Shown: positions 36,701-44,877, counted from the first letter of the stretch. The stretch: DNA of 64,000 nt from WRAV01 sp050950205 (GCA_050950205.1 JBMNHF010000007.1:186001-250000), one strand, 5' to 3'. Numbers and translations are program-made. The notes: a model not told the origin generated them from the sequence alone.

Positions 36701-38041
36701 GCACCATCACCACCGTGGCGGAAAAAAACCGCCTACGGCTTTGTCAAAAAGTATCTGGAGGAACGGGGCCGGGTGGTGCACCGGGCGGAGGAAACCCGGC
36801 TGGCCTTGGGCTGTTCGGGGGTTAAGCGCACCACGGGACAGCACCCCGGCGGCATGGTGGTTGTGCCTGCCCAGTATCAGGTATACGACTTTACCCCGGT
36901 GCAGCGCCCCGCCGACGACCCTAACTCCGACATTGTCACCACCCACTTTGACTTTCATTCCCTTCACGACACCATCCTTAAGCTGGATATTCTGGGTCAC
37001 GATGTTCCCACCCTGTACAAGCGGCTGGAGGAGATCACCGGCATCACCATGGACCAGGTGCCCATGAGCGACGAAAAGGTGCTCTCTCTCTTTACCTCTC
37101 CCGAAGCGCTGGGGGTCACTGCGGAGGAGATTGACTGCAACACCGGTACTCTTTTTCTTCCCGAGATGGGCACCGGATTTGTCCGGCAGATGCTACAGGA
37201 CGCCCAGCCCAAAACCTTTTCCGACCTGCTGCAGATTTCCGGCCTTTCCCACGGCACCGACGTTTGGCTGGGCAACGCCCAGGAGCTGATTCAAAACGGC
37301 ACCTGCACCATTTCCGAGGTGATCGGCACCCGGGACTCCATCATGACCTACCTGATGCAGAAGGGTCTGGAGCCAAAAATGGCCTTTCAGATTATGGAGA
37401 TCACCCGAAAGGGCAACGCTGCCCGCCTGTTTACCGAGGAGCACTATCAGGCCCTGCGCAGCCACGGTGTCCCCGAATGGTATATCGAAAGCTGTAAGAA
37501 GATTAAGTACATGTTTCCCAAGGCTCACGCCACCGCCTATGTTATCGCCTGCATCCGACTGGGGTGGTTCAAGGTGTACCACCCGCTGGCCTTTTACTCC
37601 GCAACGCTGACGGTGCGGGGCGGCGACTTTGACGCACAGGCGGCCATTTTGGGCAAAAGCGTGGTGCGCTCTAAAATGGACGCCCTGAGCGCCATTCCCA
37701 GCAACGAGCGCACCGCCAAGGAAAACGATCAGTTGGCGACCCTGCACCTAACCTACGAGATGCTGGCCCGGGGAATTGCCTTTTTGCCGGTAGACCTGTA
37801 CCGCTCCCACGCTAGCGTTTATAAAATCGAAGACGGGAAAATTCGCCTTCCCTTCTCCGCCTTAAAGGGAGTGGGAGAGTCGGCCGCCCGCCTGCTGCAG
37901 GAGGCCGCTGCACAGGGGGAGTTTATCTCCCAGGACGAGTTGGTTGCCCGATCCGGCGTCAGCAAGGCTGTGGTGGAGGCCCTGCGGGAAGTAGGCGCTC
38001 TGGACGGCCTGCCCGAAAGCAGCCAGATTTCCCTGTTTTGA
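33712..38041 (+). CDS. polC: DNA polymerase III alpha subunit PolC, one frameshift
   Basis: The Gram-positive replicative polymerase, about 1,443 residues once one base is removed. Order seen: N-terminal domain, OB fold, PHP part (VELHMHTNMSMMDAL), inserted DEDD 3'-5' exonuclease (FDLETTGFSAAGDRITEIG), PHP remainder, catalytic palm (GSRGSVGSS, KAPDIDLNFSGEYQ), a zinc-finger-like CPGCC...CPHC pair, and the C-terminal HhH region. The frame breaks at seven A near 36721-36728; six A restore TVAEKTAYGFVKKYLEERG. The ATG at 33712 is preferred, with a distant GGAGG. It is followed by a strong terminator. Confidence 0.93.
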
Positions 38042-38077
38042 TTGCTCCAAACTCTGTGTTGGACTGGATTTTAAGCC

Positions 38078-38118
38078 AAAAAGTCCTCCCTCCGAAAAAT
38101 GGAGGGAGGACTTTTTTT
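38078..38118 (+). terminator. Terminator of polC
   Basis: Thirteen-base-pair stem AAGTCCTCCCTCC / GGAGGGAGGACTT, seven-base loop, then a T-run. The minus-strand side also has a short T-run, so it may act both ways. Confidence 0.93.
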
Positions 38119-38271
38119 GCGCAGTTTTCCCCAAAGCGGATGATTATCGGCATCGATGCGCAGGTGATTGGGAGTTTCGCCCCGCCTGCTTCGCCCAAGG
38201 CAGAACCGCTTTTTCTTTTGTCCGGAAGGGCAGGCAATCATCTCAGGGATTTCTTTGTGGACGCTTTCCAC

Positions 38272-39816
38272 TCAGGCCCAATAAAGGCTTCGCAGGTCCA
38301 TATATCCGATGGGGTAGGTCAGGTACCCTTCCAGGTGCTTATCCATCAGGAGATGGATGCCCGGGTCCATCAGGGGCACCATGAGAGCGTCCTGTGTTGC
38401 AATCTTTTGGGCTTCCCGGTAAAGCTGGGCCCGGCGGTTTTGATCCCTCTCTCCGGCGGCTTCTGCCACTAAACGGTCGTATTCCGGATTGTGGTAGCGG
38501 AAGAAGTTGTGGCGGTACCCGCTGGTGGGGCGAATCATCACCGAGCTGGGGTCGGTTTTTCCCGCCAGCCCCACAATGGTGGCCTCATAGTCGTGCTGGG
38601 AGTATACTTCTGTCAGCCATCTCTCCCACTCGATGGCCTCAATCTCCATGGTAACACCAACCTGGGCAAGCTGCTGGCGGATCATCTCGGCGGTGTCCAG
38701 ATGGAAGGGGTACTCGGTGGGTACCTTGACGGTAAAGCTCAGGTCGGCGTATCCCGCCTGAGCAAGCAAGTGTTTGGCCTGCTCAGGGTGGTAGGGATAG
38801 TAGTTTTCCAGCTGCTGGTTGTAGTAAAAACCCATGGCAGGACTAAAATGGGTGTCGATCTTTGGGGAACCGGGGGAAAGGGCATCGATGATGCTCTGTT
38901 TGTCGATGGCATAGTTGATGGCCTGACGCACCCCAAGATGGGAAAATGGCTCCACATCGTGACGAAAGGCCATCATCTGCACCATATTCTGGGGCTGTTT
39001 GAGCAGCTTGAGCTTGCTTTCATCGTAGGTAAAGACCCCCGCCTCCAGCTTGATGATGTGCAGCTCCTCCCGCTGCATGGCCAGCTGCACTGCGGTGTTA
39101 TTGGTAAAAAACCGAAACTCCACAGCAGGAAAAAAGGGCTTTTTGCCATAGTAGTCCTCAAAGCGCACCATGGAAATCCCCTCGCCGGGGGAGTAGGATG
39201 CAAACTGGTAAGGACCTGCTCCAATGGGTTGTGCGGCAATGCCTGCACCGCTGTCCCGGGGAATGATTCCCGCCATACACAGGGAGAGAAAGACTGGGCT
39301 GGGGCGGTTGAGCTCAAACCGGACAGTGGTTTGGTCCTGCACTACAATTTCTTTGATGATTTTGGCAAGCTCCTCTTGAAGGGGTTCCTTCTGATCCTCG
39401 GTCTGCCCCATCATCCGCCGGTAGGTATAGGCCACATCCTCGGCCTGCACCGGGTGACCGTTGTGGAATTTGGCATCCTCCCGCAGAAAAAAGGTGTAGA
39501 AGAGCCTGTCCTCACTCACCTCATAGCCCTTGGATAGCTCGGGGACAATGTTGCCCTCCGGGGTGATGTTGACAAGCCCGTGAAAGATGTTGTACATCAC
39601 CTCTGTGGTGCCGGCGTCAGCCATGATTCCGGGGTCCAAAGATTCCAGCTCCTGGGTCGTTCCGATGATGAGCCGATCGGGAACCAAAGAAGGCGCCTCG
39701 AAAGAAGCTTTTTCCCGGGCCACGGTGGCGGCAGTATCCGGCGGTGGCGGAGGTTGGCCGCACCCGGCCACCAGCAAAACAGCTGCCAGCAGCAGAGCCA
39801 GTCTAGGATAGTTCAT
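38272..39816 (-). CDS. Peptide/nickel-type ABC transporter substrate-binding lipoprotein
   Basis: A 514-residue family-5 extracellular solute-binding protein. The signal peptide ends in a lipobox (LLVAGC, Cys about residue 18), followed by a proline-rich linker. LESLDPGIMADAGTTEVMYNIFHGLV, FFLREDAKFHNGHPVQAEDV and VRQAINYAIDKQSI are family blocks. The ATG at 39816 has AAGGAGG upstream. No permease or ATPase genes adjoin it, so it is an orphan that must use a transporter elsewhere or act as a sensor. Confidence 0.93.
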   Translation of the reverse strand: MNYPRLALLLAAVLLVAGCGQPPPPPDTAATVAREKASFEAPSLVPDRLIIGTTQELESLDPGIMADAGTTEVMYNIFHGLVNITPEGNIVPELSKGYEVSEDRLFYTFFLREDAKFHNGHPVQAEDVAYTYRRMMGQTEDQKEPLQEELAKIIKEIVVQDQTTVRFELNRPSPVFLSLCMAGIIPRDSGAGIAAQPIGAGPYQFASYSPGEGISMVRFEDYYGKKPFFPAVEFRFFTNNTAVQLAMQREELHIIKLEAGVFTYDESKLKLLKQPQNMVQMMAFRHDVEPFSHLGVRQAINYAIDKQSIIDALSPGSPKIDTHFSPAMGFYYNQQLENYYPYHPEQAKHLLAQAGYADLSFTVKVPTEYPFHLDTAEMIRQQLAQVGVTMEIEAIEWERWLTEVYSQHDYEATIVGLAGKTDPSSVMIRPTSGYRHNFFRYHNPEYDRLVAEAAGERDQNRRAQLYREAQKIATQDALMVPLMDPGIHLLMDKHLEGYLTYPIGYMDLRSLYWA

Positions 39817-40081
39817 GGTTTGCCTCCTTGTTTTGCCCATAGCGTGGTAAAAAGGCGAAAGAGCTTCCGGAAGAGTTTGCATACTTTGGGGGAAGTATTG
39901 GATATATCGGGTTGGAAATATACGGTCTGTAGAATAAATCTGGGGAGAGGAAGGGTCAAAATACTTTTCACCAACGGACAAAGGCGTTTTTGACCTACCT
40001 GCAAGCCCTGATTGGTAGCATCGCCGAATAGGATAGCATTCTTTGCCCCGTTTTGCAAACGTAAGAGGTATTTTGGGGGCG

Positions 40082-40453
40082 TTACAGCCCCTTCTTTTCC
40101 GCAAAGGCCCGAACCAAAAGATCCATGCTCTCCAAAATGGCTTCCAGCTGGTAATTTTCCAGCTCTTCTGCGCCGGGGCATCCCCGGGCCACAAGCCCTT
40201 CCCGCAGCCATTCCTTGCTGCCGGGAAGATTCCGGTTCCGCGATTCCTCAGTCAGGGCGGAGCGATTGACACCAAGATAGTCGGCCAGCAGTTGTATTTT
40301 GTCTACCCGGGGATATTTTTTGCCGCCCATCCAGTCGGAAACCGTGGACTGGCGAAGCCCCAGCTCCCGAACCAGGTCGGCTTGGGTTCGCCCGGTGCGG
40401 TGCAAAAGCTCCCGCAGATTTTGGGCAAATACTTCCCTTGCATGTTTCGGCAT
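40082..40453 (-). CDS. XRE-family transcriptional regulator
   Basis: A 123-residue protein with an N-terminal helix-turn-helix (RTQADLVRELGLRQSTVSDWMGGKKYPR) of the phage-repressor type and a helical C-terminus with no peptidase motif. The ATG at 40453 has GAGGTG upstream; an in-frame GTG three codons earlier is possible. It is divergent from a second XRE gene, with operators in both promoters, which gives a cI/cro-like layout. Confidence 0.88.
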   Translation of the reverse strand: MPKHAREVFAQNLRELLHRTGRTQADLVRELGLRQSTVSDWMGGKKYPRVDKIQLLADYLGVNRSALTEESRNRNLPGSKEWLREGLVARGCPGAEELENYQLEAILESMDLLVRAFAEKKGL

Positions 40454-40472
40454 TTTGCTCACCTCGTTCCAT

Positions 40473-40560
40473 ATTATACGCTATAAGCGATAAAATATCA
40501 ATAACATTCTTTTATTGCACCGCTTTAAGTGTTGACAACCGCTTTAAGCGGTGATATAAT
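40473..40560. promoter_or_regulatory. Divergent promoters with operators inside both spacers
   Basis: Plus strand: TTGACA (40532-40537), 17 bp, TATAAT (40555-40560), a full consensus promoter whose spacer starts with the palindrome ACCGCTTTAAGCGGT (40538-40552). A second copy, ACCGCTTTAAGTG, is at 40519-40531. Minus strand: TTGATA (40496-40501), 17 bp, TATAAT (40473-40478), with CGCTATAAGCG (40479-40489) in the spacer. Repressor binding at these sites would block each promoter directly. Confidence 0.82.
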
Positions 40561-40580
40561 GCAACCAGGAGGTGACATTT

Positions 40581-40787
40581 ATGAACAATTGTGTAAAAAT
40601 TTCGTTGCGTGCAGCCCGCATCAACGCCGGACTCAACCAAAAAGAAGCCGCCGACCGTTTGCTGATTGGAACCTCCACTCTGCAGGGATACGAAAGCGGC
40701 AGACGGATTCCCCGGTGGGATCTGATTCAAAAAATGCAGGAGGTTTACAACATCGATTGCCAGTACTTAAAGCTCACCGATTCGTAA
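40581..40787 (+). CDS. Small XRE-family regulator
   Basis: A 68-residue single-domain helix-turn-helix protein (LRAARINAGLNQKEAADRLL, then the recognition helix STLQGYESGRRIPRW). AGGAGGTGACATTT precedes the ATG at 40581. It is the first gene from the consensus promoter and a candidate Cro-like partner of the divergent repressor. Confidence 0.85.
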   Translation: MNNCVKISLRAARINAGLNQKEAADRLLIGTSTLQGYESGRRIPRWDLIQKMQEVYNIDCQYLKLTDS

Positions 40788-40820
40788 GTTCTAAGCCTTT
40801 GCCCTGAAAGGATCATTGCC

Positions 40821-41168
40821 ATGGATTTATTGCGTCATCCCTCTTTGGAACGGTTGCCCGACCCCCATACCGACCCGCGGCTGTTGCCCGCCTGGATGCG
40901 CCGGGAAGAAAATCGGCAAGAAGCTGCCTGTTACCGAACTGCCCTGCGCCTGGCCATGGAGGATGTCCTCACGCCGGAACAGAGCCAAGTGATTCACATG
41001 CGCTTTTGGCTGGGAATGCCGGTCGCGGAAATCGGCAGAGAGCTGGGCATTACCGGATCGGCAGTCTCCAAACGCATTGCCGGCGCCCTGAAAATTCTGC
41101 GGCATCAGGTGGAGTTTTGTGTCAGGGTGGTTCAGACACTACAGCAGCAGGAATCCCAGCAACAATAA
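40821..41168 (+). CDS. Sigma-70 region-4-like protein
   Basis: A 115-residue protein. Its C-terminal half, LTPEQSQVIHMRFWLGMPVAEIGRELGITGSAVSKRI, matches sigma region 4 and phage-type RinA/ArpU-like activators. No region 2 is present, so it is not a complete sigma factor. It follows the small XRE gene by 33 bp on the same strand. It could activate the Kelch-holin-M23 genes downstream; that link is inferred from position only. Confidence 0.75.
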   Translation: MDLLRHPSLERLPDPHTDPRLLPAWMRREENRQEAACYRTALRLAMEDVLTPEQSQVIHMRFWLGMPVAEIGRELGITGSAVSKRIAGALKILRHQVEFCVRVVQTLQQQESQQQ

Positions 41169-41529
41169 TAAAACGGCTGCTGCCCCTTTTTCCTCCTCAC
41201 AGTGAGGCAATTATAGATTGCACCTGCACTGCAAGCGAAAAGGCAAAGCCATTTCTACATAGAAAATCCCGCAGCATTAAGATCAAAAAGACGGCAGACC
41301 ACAGAGCCCCGCTGGATCGTCCGGCACCCCTAATCTTATAATTATGCAAATATTATATGCCATACTGTAAAAAACTGTCCGTGATGGAGCACGCTGAAGA
41401 ATCTGGAAGAAAACGGTAGCTCTTATCCCCCCATTGTCATTTCCTTTGTTGAACGTACGTTTTATAATGGAGTAGATGCAATTATTCTATGCTTTATTTC
41501 GACCATTTTTGACAACTGGGAGGAGCGAC
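41169..41529 (+). other. Non-coding gap ahead of the Kelch cassette
   Basis: 361 bp without a credible gene. Near its end are the palindrome AACGTACGTT (41452-41461) and TATAAT (41463-41468), a plausible -10 box with no good -35 partner. That is the pattern expected of an activator-dependent promoter. Nothing else stands out. Confidence 0.35.
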
Positions 41530-42360
41530 ATGAGAAGTTGGAGCTGTGTATCGATGCCGTTTTCATGCCGTTGGGGCGCTGGAGCATCAGGGGATGGAAA
41601 GCTGTTCTGGACCGGCGGTGATGATTGCCATGGAAACCCCGGAGCCTCTTTTTGGATTTACCATCCAAAGGAAAGCCGGTGGAGCAGAGGGCCTGACCTT
41701 CCCCTGCCTGTATCCTGGCATAGCTGCCTTTTGTGGGGAGAGGAGCTTTTCTGCATCGGCGGAAGAACCCATGACGGCCCCACCGGAGAGGTTCAGGTCT
41801 ACCACATTCCCACCGGGAGATGGCGGCGTTTTGCTCCCCTTCCCCAGCCGGTGTGGCAGCACAGTACGGTCATTGCGGCTGAGGAGCTGCTTTGTCTGGG
41901 AGGAGTCAGCGGCGGCAAAACGCTGAGTGCGGTGTGGAAACTGGATCGAAAGCGCTCCATATGGCAGGTCTGCCCCCCTCTTTCCCTTCCTCGTCGGGGG
42001 CATACCTGTCAAACCTTGGAAGATAAGGTTTACTGTATCGGCGGTTCTTCGGTGGAAAGCCCCAAAGCGGTGGAGGCCATCGAGGAGCGGAACCCTTTCA
42101 CCGGGGCCTGGCAAGTTACCGGGGCGCTACCCTCCCCCGGCTGGAGCGGCAGCTCCACCCTTTGGGATAAGGGGCTTCTCTACGTTGGATTTCATCAAAA
42201 ACAACTGCGGCAACTGTACCCGTCGGACGGTCGGTGTCTGCCCGGCCCCGTTCTGCCCAAGGCAACTTCCCGAATACAGTTGTTTACGGTGGGAAAGCAT
42301 CTGCTGGCCACCGACGGAATTTGCCTGTGGCAACGTTGCGGGACAGAGAATATCTTGTGA
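41530..42360 (+). CDS. Kelch-repeat beta-propeller protein
   Basis: A 276-residue protein made of about five to six Kelch blades. The repeat core is seen in LFCIGGRTHDGPTGEVQVY, LLCLGGVSGGKTLSAVWKL and VYCIGGSSVESPKAVEAI, each followed by a W and a conserved LP. There is no signal peptide or membrane segment. The ATG at 41530 has GGGAGG upstream. It is followed by XhlA-like, holin and M23 genes, so a role as a phage-tail-like or wall-binding component is possible but unproven. Confidence 0.82.
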   Translation: MRSWSCVSMPFSCRWGAGASGDGKLFWTGGDDCHGNPGASFWIYHPKESRWSRGPDLPLPVSWHSCLLWGEELFCIGGRTHDGPTGEVQVYHIPTGRWRRFAPLPQPVWQHSTVIAAEELLCLGGVSGGKTLSAVWKLDRKRSIWQVCPPLSLPRRGHTCQTLEDKVYCIGGSSVESPKAVEAIEERNPFTGAWQVTGALPSPGWSGSSTLWDKGLLYVGFHQKQLRQLYPSDGRCLPGPVLPKATSRIQLFTVGKHLLATDGICLWQRCGTENIL

Positions 42361-42372
42361 TAGGAGGCAGTG

Positions 42373-42696
42373 ATGGAACTGTCTACCATAGCAACCTTGA
42401 TTAGCGTGTCCCTGGCTTTGGCCACCTTTTTCATCGGCCGGATCAGCGCAAGCCATCTGGCCGGAAAGGAATCCGGAAGCTTGGTCACCGACATCAAGTA
42501 TATTAAGGAGAGCATCACCCGCATTGAGCGGCGGGTCGATTGCGATATCGGCAAACTGGAAGACCGCGCCGATGAAGTGAGTATTCAAATAGCAACCCTT
42601 GGCAAAGAGGTATCCCGCTCTGTGGAAGCCTCCCACAGCGCTCATCGGCGCTTGGATGATCATCTGGTGCGGGAACATGGCTCTCTCAAACAGTAA
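42373..42696 (+). CDS. Membrane-anchored coiled-coil protein, XhlA-like
   Basis: A 107-residue protein: N-terminal hydrophobic helix (about residues 4-22), then a charged region with heptad spacing (IKESITRIERRVDCDIGKLEDRADEV, cut here by family convention). Its size, topology and position before a holin resemble XhlA, the holin-associated protein of Bacillus prophage. Family membership is not certain. GGAGG lies five bases before the ATG. Confidence 0.6.
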   Translation: MELSTIATLISVSLALATFFIGRISASHLAGKESGSLVTDIKYIKESITRIERRVDCDIGKLEDRADEVSIQIATLGKEVSRSVEASHSAHRRLDDHLVREHGSLKQ

Positions 42697-42708
42697 GGAG
42701 AGAATCTT

Positions 42709-42975
42709 ATGGGAGAATTTATTGCAATTCCGTCCATTACGGTGCTTTGTTATCTGGCCGCAGAGCTATACAAAGCCCTCGTTCCTTCTGATCTTTACAA
42801 ACACATCCCGGTACTGTGCGGTTTGGTGGGGGCGCTGCTGGGACTGGTGGGGCACTTTTTCTTGCCTGGTTTTCCGATTGCGGAAAACGCAATCTCGGCA
42901 GCGGCAGTGGGAGCCATTAGCGGGTGGGCGGCTACCGGTGCCAATCAAACCGTAAAGAAAGAGCGAAAACAATGA
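42709..42975 (+). CDS. Phage-type holin
   Basis: An 88-residue protein with two to three hydrophobic segments (VLCYLAAELYKAL, VLCGLVGALLGLVGHFFL, ISAAAVGAISGWAATG) and a lysine/arginine-rich C-terminus, the usual holin plan; the arrangement resembles the Hol44 family. Its stop overlaps the M23 gene start (ATGA), so pore and wall hydrolase are translationally coupled, as in phage lysis modules. Confidence 0.78.
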   Translation: MGEFIAIPSITVLCYLAAELYKALVPSDLYKHIPVLCGLVGALLGLVGHFFLPGFPIAENAISAAAVGAISGWAATGANQTVKKERKQ

Positions 42976-43559
42976 GCCAGCAACTGATTTTGCCCATCAA
43001 CCACGCAAAGCTCACCGCCAGTTGGAAAACCCAAAGCTATCGCACCCGCTTTGGTTTTGAGCATTACGGTGTAGACATGGTTTCCTCCACCGGTCAAACT
43101 TTGGTTTATGCCAGCGGCAACGGAACCGTATTGGCCGCCGGATACGATAATGTTGTGGGCTACTATCTGGTGATACGGTACCAAACCGCCCGCCGCCCCG
43201 GTTTTACCGGAGAAGTGATCTGCCGTATGTTCCACTTTGCCTCTCTGCTTGTGAGGGCGGGGCAGCGGGTGACCAAAGATACCAGGTTGGGCTATTACGG
43301 AAAAACCGGGCTCTACACCACCGGGGCTCACCTGCACCTGGAGATGGACCGGGATGTGGTCTATCCCTACTACACCCCTACCCTGTCAGGGCGCAGCACC
43401 CGTTTTCTGGGTAGGACCTATGGCGCCACCGATTTCTCTATGGATAACCCCCTCATCTGGCTGCACTGCAAAGCTTCCCCTCCCGACAACCAGCGGTACA
43501 CCACCGCAGGAGATCAGTTTATTCGCGGGGAAGACCGAACCATTGCTGTCATTTGGTAG
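42972..43559 (+). CDS. M23-family metallopeptidase (endolysin-like)
   Basis: A 195-residue peptidoglycan endopeptidase-type protein. The zinc motifs are HYGVDM (His and Asp) and HLHLEMD. There is no signal peptide, which fits release through the holin encoded immediately before it. The domain takes up most of the protein; no separate cell-wall-binding domain is seen. Last gene before a strong terminator. Confidence 0.85.
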   Translation: MSQQLILPINHAKLTASWKTQSYRTRFGFEHYGVDMVSSTGQTLVYASGNGTVLAAGYDNVVGYYLVIRYQTARRPGFTGEVICRMFHFASLLVRAGQRVTKDTRLGYYGKTGLYTTGAHLHLEMDRDVVYPYYTPTLSGRSTRFLGRTYGATDFSMDNPLIWLHCKASPPDNQRYTTAGDQFIRGEDRTIAVIW

Positions 43560-43631
43560 AGGTTATTCCTTGGATCCACCACAAAATAGGAGAGAGGCTG
43601 GGCTGGCAAGGACAGTCTCAGCCTCCCCTTC

Positions 43632-43663
43632 AAAACACCTGCTTTTACCGGCAGGTGTTTTTT
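43632..43663 (+). terminator. Terminator after the lysis-like cassette
   Basis: AAACACCTGC pairs with GCAGGTGTTT, followed by T-run. A second stem (GAGGCTG/CAGCCTC) lies just upstream. Confidence 0.9.
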
Positions 43664-43860
43664 GAAAGGAATGGATATTCTTTCACGTCGGTGAAGGGAG
43701 CACCCTTCAGCGGCAAAAAACATCTCTTGCTGTGAAAAATATGGATTCGGCCCATTGGATGACGGGCCTTCTCCACCTAAGTTCCTTTCTAAGATCCCCC
43801 AAGGTTTTGTGCGACATGCAAAGAAATTTAAAATAATGATTCAAGATTATGGATAAATAT

Positions 43861-43890
43861 TTGACAACCCCGGAGAGATTGTGCTATAAT
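43861..43890 (+). promoter_or_regulatory. Promoter of the cobalamin riboswitch transcript
   Basis: TTGACA (43861-43866), 18-bp spacer, TATAAT (43885-43890). Consensus boxes about 30 bp upstream of the riboswitch. Confidence 0.85.
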
Positions 43891-43918
43891 CTACAAAATT
43901 TAAATATCTTCTACAAAA

Positions 43919-44090
43919 GTAACAGGTTCTTTCGGTTGCCTTGCCGCAACGGGAAAGATAAAAGGGAATCAGGTGCAATTCCTGAACGGTCCCGCCGCTG
44001 TATTAGGGGAGCTGCTACATGCGCCACTGGGGTTGCCTGGGAAGGCCGTAGCGGTGCGTAGATCCTTGAGTCAGAAGACCTGCCTGTTAC
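43919..44090 (+). ncRNA. Cobalamin (B12) riboswitch aptamer
   Basis: Closed by P1 arms GTAACAGG and CCTGTTAC. Conserved elements appear in order: GGGAATCAGGTGCAATTCC, the GAACGGTCCCGCCGCTGTA block, GCGCCACTGG (B12 box region), CTGGGAAGGC, and GAGTCAGAAGACCTGCC. The full set makes the assignment secure. It lies in the leader of an unrecognised gene directly upstream of eutVW, tying adenosylcobalamin supply to the ethanolamine locus. Confidence 0.95.
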
Positions 44091-44117
44091 ATTACACAGC
44101 AAATCTCTACGGTGCAT

Positions 44118-44208
44118 GGAGGGTGTGTAAGCCAGCCGGCAAAAAGCAGTGCCGGTGTTTTGCTATGCAATTTGTATTTCCCTCCTGCAAAGAATAAACC
44201 TTGGAGGG
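44118..44208 (+). promoter_or_regulatory. Riboswitch expression platform with competing SD pairings
   Basis: Three exact pieces: GGAGGG (44118-44123), CCCTCC (44180-44185) and the ribosome site GGAGGG (44203-44208). CCCTCC can pair with either GGAGGG, so the upstream copy could free the ribosome site. Between them GCCGGCA/TGCCGGT (44135-44156) forms a stem followed by GTTTTGC, a possible weak terminator. Confidence 0.6.
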
Positions 44209-44216
44209 CACTTTTT

Positions 44217-44684
44217 ATGTTTTGTCAAATGGCCCAAACCAACGCAACGGTGGTGCGTGCAGAAACAAATTCTGCCTTTACCACCGCAGTGTTATATACC
44301 AAAAACACCTCGTCCGAATTGCCTGCAGCCGTTCAAAATATGGTGAACCGGTTGCGGAAATTTACCAATGTACTGCCCATTCCCATCCAAAATCAGCTTG
44401 ATTTTGACGCTTGCCTCGAGCAGGTGGATGTGGTGGTAAATATGTTGTCCGGTTTTTCCCAGCTCCCTGTCATGTATATTGGCAGCGACCCCTCCCAAGG
44501 AATTGTTTCTTGTGCTACCAAAACAACCCATATGTTTAATTTTGCGGTGGATGAAACCGCTCCGGCCAACAGCTCTGCCTTGGAGGAACGAACGGATATA
44601 TTGTGCCGAAAAATTGAAACCTGCCTGATGGAGAAATCCAGAGCAAGCAGCCAGGATGTCCAATTGCTTTGCCTGATTAGTTAA
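44217..44684 (+). CDS. Unrecognised protein under B12 riboswitch control
   Basis: A 155-residue protein starting MFCQMAQTNATVVRAE, with GGAGGG eight bases before the ATG. No family, signal peptide or membrane segment is recognised. It is mostly alpha/beta in character, with five cysteines and a C-terminal acidic-to-basic helix (SALEERTDILCRKIETCL). A strong terminator follows, so riboswitch and gene form their own transcript ahead of eutV. In other Firmicutes this place is held by a riboswitch-controlled RNA that sequesters EutV; here an ORF occupies it. Function unknown; B12-linked by position. Confidence 0.72.
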   Translation: MFCQMAQTNATVVRAETNSAFTTAVLYTKNTSSELPAAVQNMVNRLRKFTNVLPIPIQNQLDFDACLEQVDVVVNMLSGFSQLPVMYIGSDPSQGIVSCATKTTHMFNFAVDETAPANSSALEERTDILCRKIETCLMEKSRASSQDVQLLCLIS

Positions 44685-44718
44685 CGGCAAGAAAGCGATA
44701 AACCGAAACATTTTCTTA

Positions 44719-44781
44719 AAAGAACATCTAATCGTACAAAAGATTTTCTCAGATTTTTTGTAGGATTGGCTGTTCTTTTTT
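44719..44781 (+). terminator. Terminator between the riboswitch gene and eutV
   Basis: Long imperfect stem: AAGAACA/TGTTCTT, AATC/GATT and TACAAAA/TTTTTGTA, followed by TTTTTTG. It isolates eutVW transcription from the riboswitch transcript. Confidence 0.85.
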
Positions 44782-44877
44782 GTTTTATCATACAAAAATT
44801 GTGTGCAATCTTTTTTCATGTTGCTCAGACAAGCTATCGTCAAATCGTATAATTTTTAAATGGTATATTTAAAATTC

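Noticed and set aside
40082..43559. An intact prophage
   Set aside because: Only regulators and a lysis-like cassette are present; no integrase, packaging, capsid or tail genes and no attachment repeats were seen.
43849..44197. ORFs within the riboswitch region
   Set aside because: They lie over the conserved cobalamin aptamer and lack ribosome sites.
44685..44760. Possible second ANTAR hairpin before eutV (GGCAAGAAAGC region)
   Set aside because: Loop does not have G at position 4 of a hexaloop and no paired hairpin overlaps the terminator stem correctly.
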